Source of the DNA: Mucilaginibacter sp.
Lineage (GTDB): Bacteria > Bacteroidota > Bacteroidia > Sphingobacteriales > Sphingobacteriaceae
Length of the DNA: 64,000 bases
Assembly (NCBI GenBank): GCA_028288305.1
Contig: JAQBOA010000026.1
Location: 36,499 to 100,498, forward strand
Direction: 5' to 3'
Positions 62,307 through 64,000 of the stretch are shown here, one piece after another (within the stretch, counting starts at the first letter, position 1; each line of letters begins with the position of its first letter). Under the pieces are notes generated by a model, which did no database searches, was not told where the DNA came from, and saw nothing but the letters and a program-made list of their open reading frames with translations. The position numbers were made by a program, and so were the translations under genes.

Positions 62307-63470
62307 TCAGACTCTCAAAAACGTCTTCTTCTGGTATAAGTAATATAAAAACAGCCATTTAACCAATACAAAGGTTATGGCCATAACAACATCATTGTAA
62401 GGATTACCAACTAGTTGTCCAAGCCAACCAAAAAGATTTGTGTTTGTATAGGGCCATTTAATAATATGACTCGATATGTAAATAAGGATGGAGTTCATAC
62501 CGATAATTTTAAAGAAGAATGCCCATTTTTTGTACCCCAATACATCGATGACGTAGTAAAAAAGCGCCATCAGCAGCAAGCTCAACCCGCCAACGTGCAT
62601 TACAAACGAACTTGACCAAAGGTTTTTATTGATAGGAAAATCAAGATTCCATATTTGAGCTATCACAAGGAAAACTATACCGGCTAATGCTAATCGCAAA
62701 GCTTTTAAATTAGGTGATAAATCTCTGTTTTTTAATACTTTACCCGCTAATATACCCAACAAACCTGTGCTTATAGCCGGTATAGTGGAAAACAGGCCTT
62801 CAGGATCATGCATATTGATGTTAGTATTGGGATATTTAACATATAACTTGCCGGGCAGTATGGTACGATCCATATAAGAGGCAAAATTTCCCTGTGGAGT
62901 AAGGTCGCCTGGATGAAAACCTGGGGCTGAGGTAAACTTAAGCAATAGGTAATATCCTACTATAAAAAAACAGAACCAGGCAATCTGTGCCCAATCTTTA
63001 GCATATAGATAAATGATGTTAGCAAACATGTAGGCGATACCGATTCGCCCGAGTACGCTTGCAAACCGTATATCAGCAATAGGCTGAATTTTTAACCCGT
63101 TATTTACAAAAAGGCCTAATAACACCAAAATAAAAGCCCTTTTTATAACCCGTAATAATAGTTGTTCACGAGTTTTTCCTTTTTCCAATTCACGGCCAAC
63201 TGAAAATGGCGTTGATACCCCGGCCATAAAAAGGAAAAGAGGGAAAATCAAATCATAAACATGAAAGCCATTCCAATCAGGGTGTGTAAATTGAAGAGAA
63301 AGTGCGTTCCAGAATGGTGAGTTAGTGGCATGCGCCATGCCATGAAAAATTTCTTCGGCGCCCATTATCCAAAGCATATCAAAGCCACGGAGGGCGTCTA
63401 AAGAATAAAGTCGGGTAGGAGCAGAGTCGAAATCGTCTGTTGCTTGTGATGTTTTTACGGTTTGGGCCAT
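62307..63470 (-). CDS. DUF5009/HGSNAT-type membrane acyltransferase
   Basis: 387 residues with about ten membrane helices. The N-terminal RLYSLDALRGFDMLWIMGAE and the GVSTPFSVGRELEKG pattern match the heparan-alpha-glucosaminide N-acetyltransferase-like/DUF5009 family, which acetylates sugars using acetyl-CoA across the membrane. Substrate not known. A promoter-like element lies upstream at 63501-63531. Confidence 0.88.
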   Translation of the reverse strand: MAQTVKTSQATDDFDSAPTRLYSLDALRGFDMLWIMGAEEIFHGMAHATNSPFWNALSLQFTHPDWNGFHVYDLIFPLFLFMAGVSTPFSVGRELEKGKTREQLLLRVIKRAFILVLLGLFVNNGLKIQPIADIRFASVLGRIGIAYMFANIIYLYAKDWAQIAWFCFFIVGYYLLLKFTSAPGFHPGDLTPQGNFASYMDRTILPGKLYVKYPNTNINMHDPEGLFSTIPAISTGLLGILAGKVLKNRDLSPNLKALRLALAGIVFLVIAQIWNLDFPINKNLWSSSFVMHVGGLSLLLMALFYYVIDVLGYKKWAFFFKIIGMNSILIYISSHIIKWPYTNTNLFGWLGQLVGNPYNDVVMAITFVLVKWLFLYYLYQKKTFLRV

Positions 63471-63500
63471 TACAGTTTAATTAGGGTTTATAATTGACTG

Positions 63501-63531
63501 GAAAGTTATGTTATTTAAATAAATTTTCAAA
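63501..63531 (-). promoter_or_regulatory. Promoter of the acyltransferase gene
   Basis: Minus strand: TTTG (63528-63531), 19 bp, TAACTTTC (63501-63508), one base off the -7 consensus; 31 bp before the ATG at 63470. Confidence 0.5.
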
Positions 63532-63677
63532 GCTGTTGGAATGTTGTAAAGTTGAAATGTTATAAAGTTGTTACGATAGGGCAAGTGAGACACTGTGCCG
63601 GATGCACTAACAAGTCAGTAAATTGTAACTTAAATTATCTGTTAGCTTAATCTGACTCTTTAAAACAACTATGATTA

Positions 63678-63685
63678 TATATTTG
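63678..63685 (+). promoter_or_regulatory. Promoter -7 element of the alcohol dehydrogenase gene
   Basis: TATATTTG fits TAnnTTTG exactly, 61 bp before the ATG at 63747. The -33 region is weak. Confidence 0.4.
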
Positions 63686-63746
63686 CGGGGCAGGGTAAAT
63701 CCTGTATGAAAATAATTTTGTTTACCATTAACAAATACATGCTACC

Positions 63747-64000
63747 ATGATTAAAACGAAAGCTTATGCAGCCCAGGATGAAAAAACGCCCCTGGCACCC
63801 TGGACTTTTGAACGACGCGATGTAGGTCCGCATGACGTACAATTTGATATTTTATTTTGCGGAGTTTGCCACTCAGACCTGCACCAAATTAAAAATGACT
63901 GGTTCCCAGGCATATTCCCTATGGTACCCGGCCACGAAATTGTAGGCCGCGTAATTAAAGTGGGAAGCCACGTAAAGAATTTTAAAGTGGGTGACCTGGC
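63747..64000 (+). CDS. Zinc-dependent alcohol dehydrogenase (NAD(P)-dependent), 3' truncated by window
   Basis: 84 codons are visible, from ATG 63747 to the window end. Starts MIKTKAYAAQDEKTPL and has the catalytic zinc pattern CGVCHSD and VPGHEIVGRV of the cinnamyl-alcohol-dehydrogenase-like group (YahK/AdhC type). It oxidises alcohols or reduces aldehydes with NADP(H). The rest lies beyond the window. Confidence 0.9.
   Translation, partial: MIKTKAYAAQDEKTPLAPWTFERRDVGPHDVQFDILFCGVCHSDLHQIKNDWFPGIFPMVPGHEIVGRVIKVGSHVKNFKVGDL

Overview
The window looks like chromosomal DNA of a Bacteroidota bacterium, most likely family Sphingobacteriaceae (Mucilaginibacter/Pedobacter-like). This is inferred, not searched. 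The grounds are TTTG/TAnnTTTG promoters, near-absence of Shine-Dalgarno sequences, a complete MoxR-DUF58-BatABCDE operon, MutB-free sulfate assimilation with a split CysD/CysN, abundant SpII lipoproteins with Bacteroidota-style lipoboxes, and a TetR-TolC-HlyD-RND efflux operon. The DNA is AT-rich, with some 60 genes, one structured RNA (RNase P RNA) and no tRNA, rRNA, IS element or CRISPR array that I could find.

Layout. 1-4.2 kb: assimilatory sulfate reduction (precorrin-2 dehydrogenase/TSUP transporter fusion, cysH, cysD, cysN). 4.3-11.1 kb: msrA, small proteins, an aldo/keto reductase, two tandemly duplicated secreted low-complexity proteins, rnpB on the minus strand, a lipoprotein-SCO1-cytochrome c operon, DinB. 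11.4-17.8 kb: GH1 glycosidase, glutaryl-CoA-dehydrogenase-like enzyme, folB, glycolate-oxidase-like flavoprotein, MgtC, thioesterase, Hsp20. 18-28.6 kb: housekeeping (yajQ, ppk-ppx, ubiX, mtaB, lgt, gtrA, an inositol-monophosphatase-like gene, nfu, purB). 28.9-35.6 kb: TetR-regulated RND efflux. 35.7-37.1 kb: mnmE. 37.1-44.8 kb: an accessory block. 44.8-47.1 kb: two SDRs around a ferredoxin-reductase-like flavoprotein. 47.2-55.7 kb: the bat operon. 55.8-64 kb: chromate transporter/DoxX/hemerythrin genes, a histidine-kinase remnant, a Zn-dependent phospholipase C-like protein, a glycine-rich secreted protein, a MazG-like protein, a DUF5009-type acyltransferase and a truncated alcohol dehydrogenase.

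The most interesting region is 37264-44334, directly downstream of mnmE. Five genes overlap one another by 4-11 bp: a SIS-HAD fusion, a phosphoribosyltransferase-like protein, an ORC/Cdc6-like ATPase, an unrecognised Rossmann-like protein and a PfkB sugar kinase. Together they look like a pathway that makes or senses a sugar/nucleoside-like metabolite under control of a NTPase switch, possibly a conflict or stress system. The block follows the 3' end of mnmE (a known integration site for genomic islands in other bacteria). It is bounded by matching TTGTACCTAAA words, and a degenerate copy of the mnmE 3' end (FCIWK-stop against FCIGK-stop) lies at 44665-44682. No integrase is present.

A second theme is that many intergenic spacers carry long inverted repeats built from iterated short words (about 15 loci). 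Several share sequence between distant loci, and two copies of a related palindromic motif sit inside rnpB. These explain most of the non-coding space and look like families of small dispersed palindromic elements.
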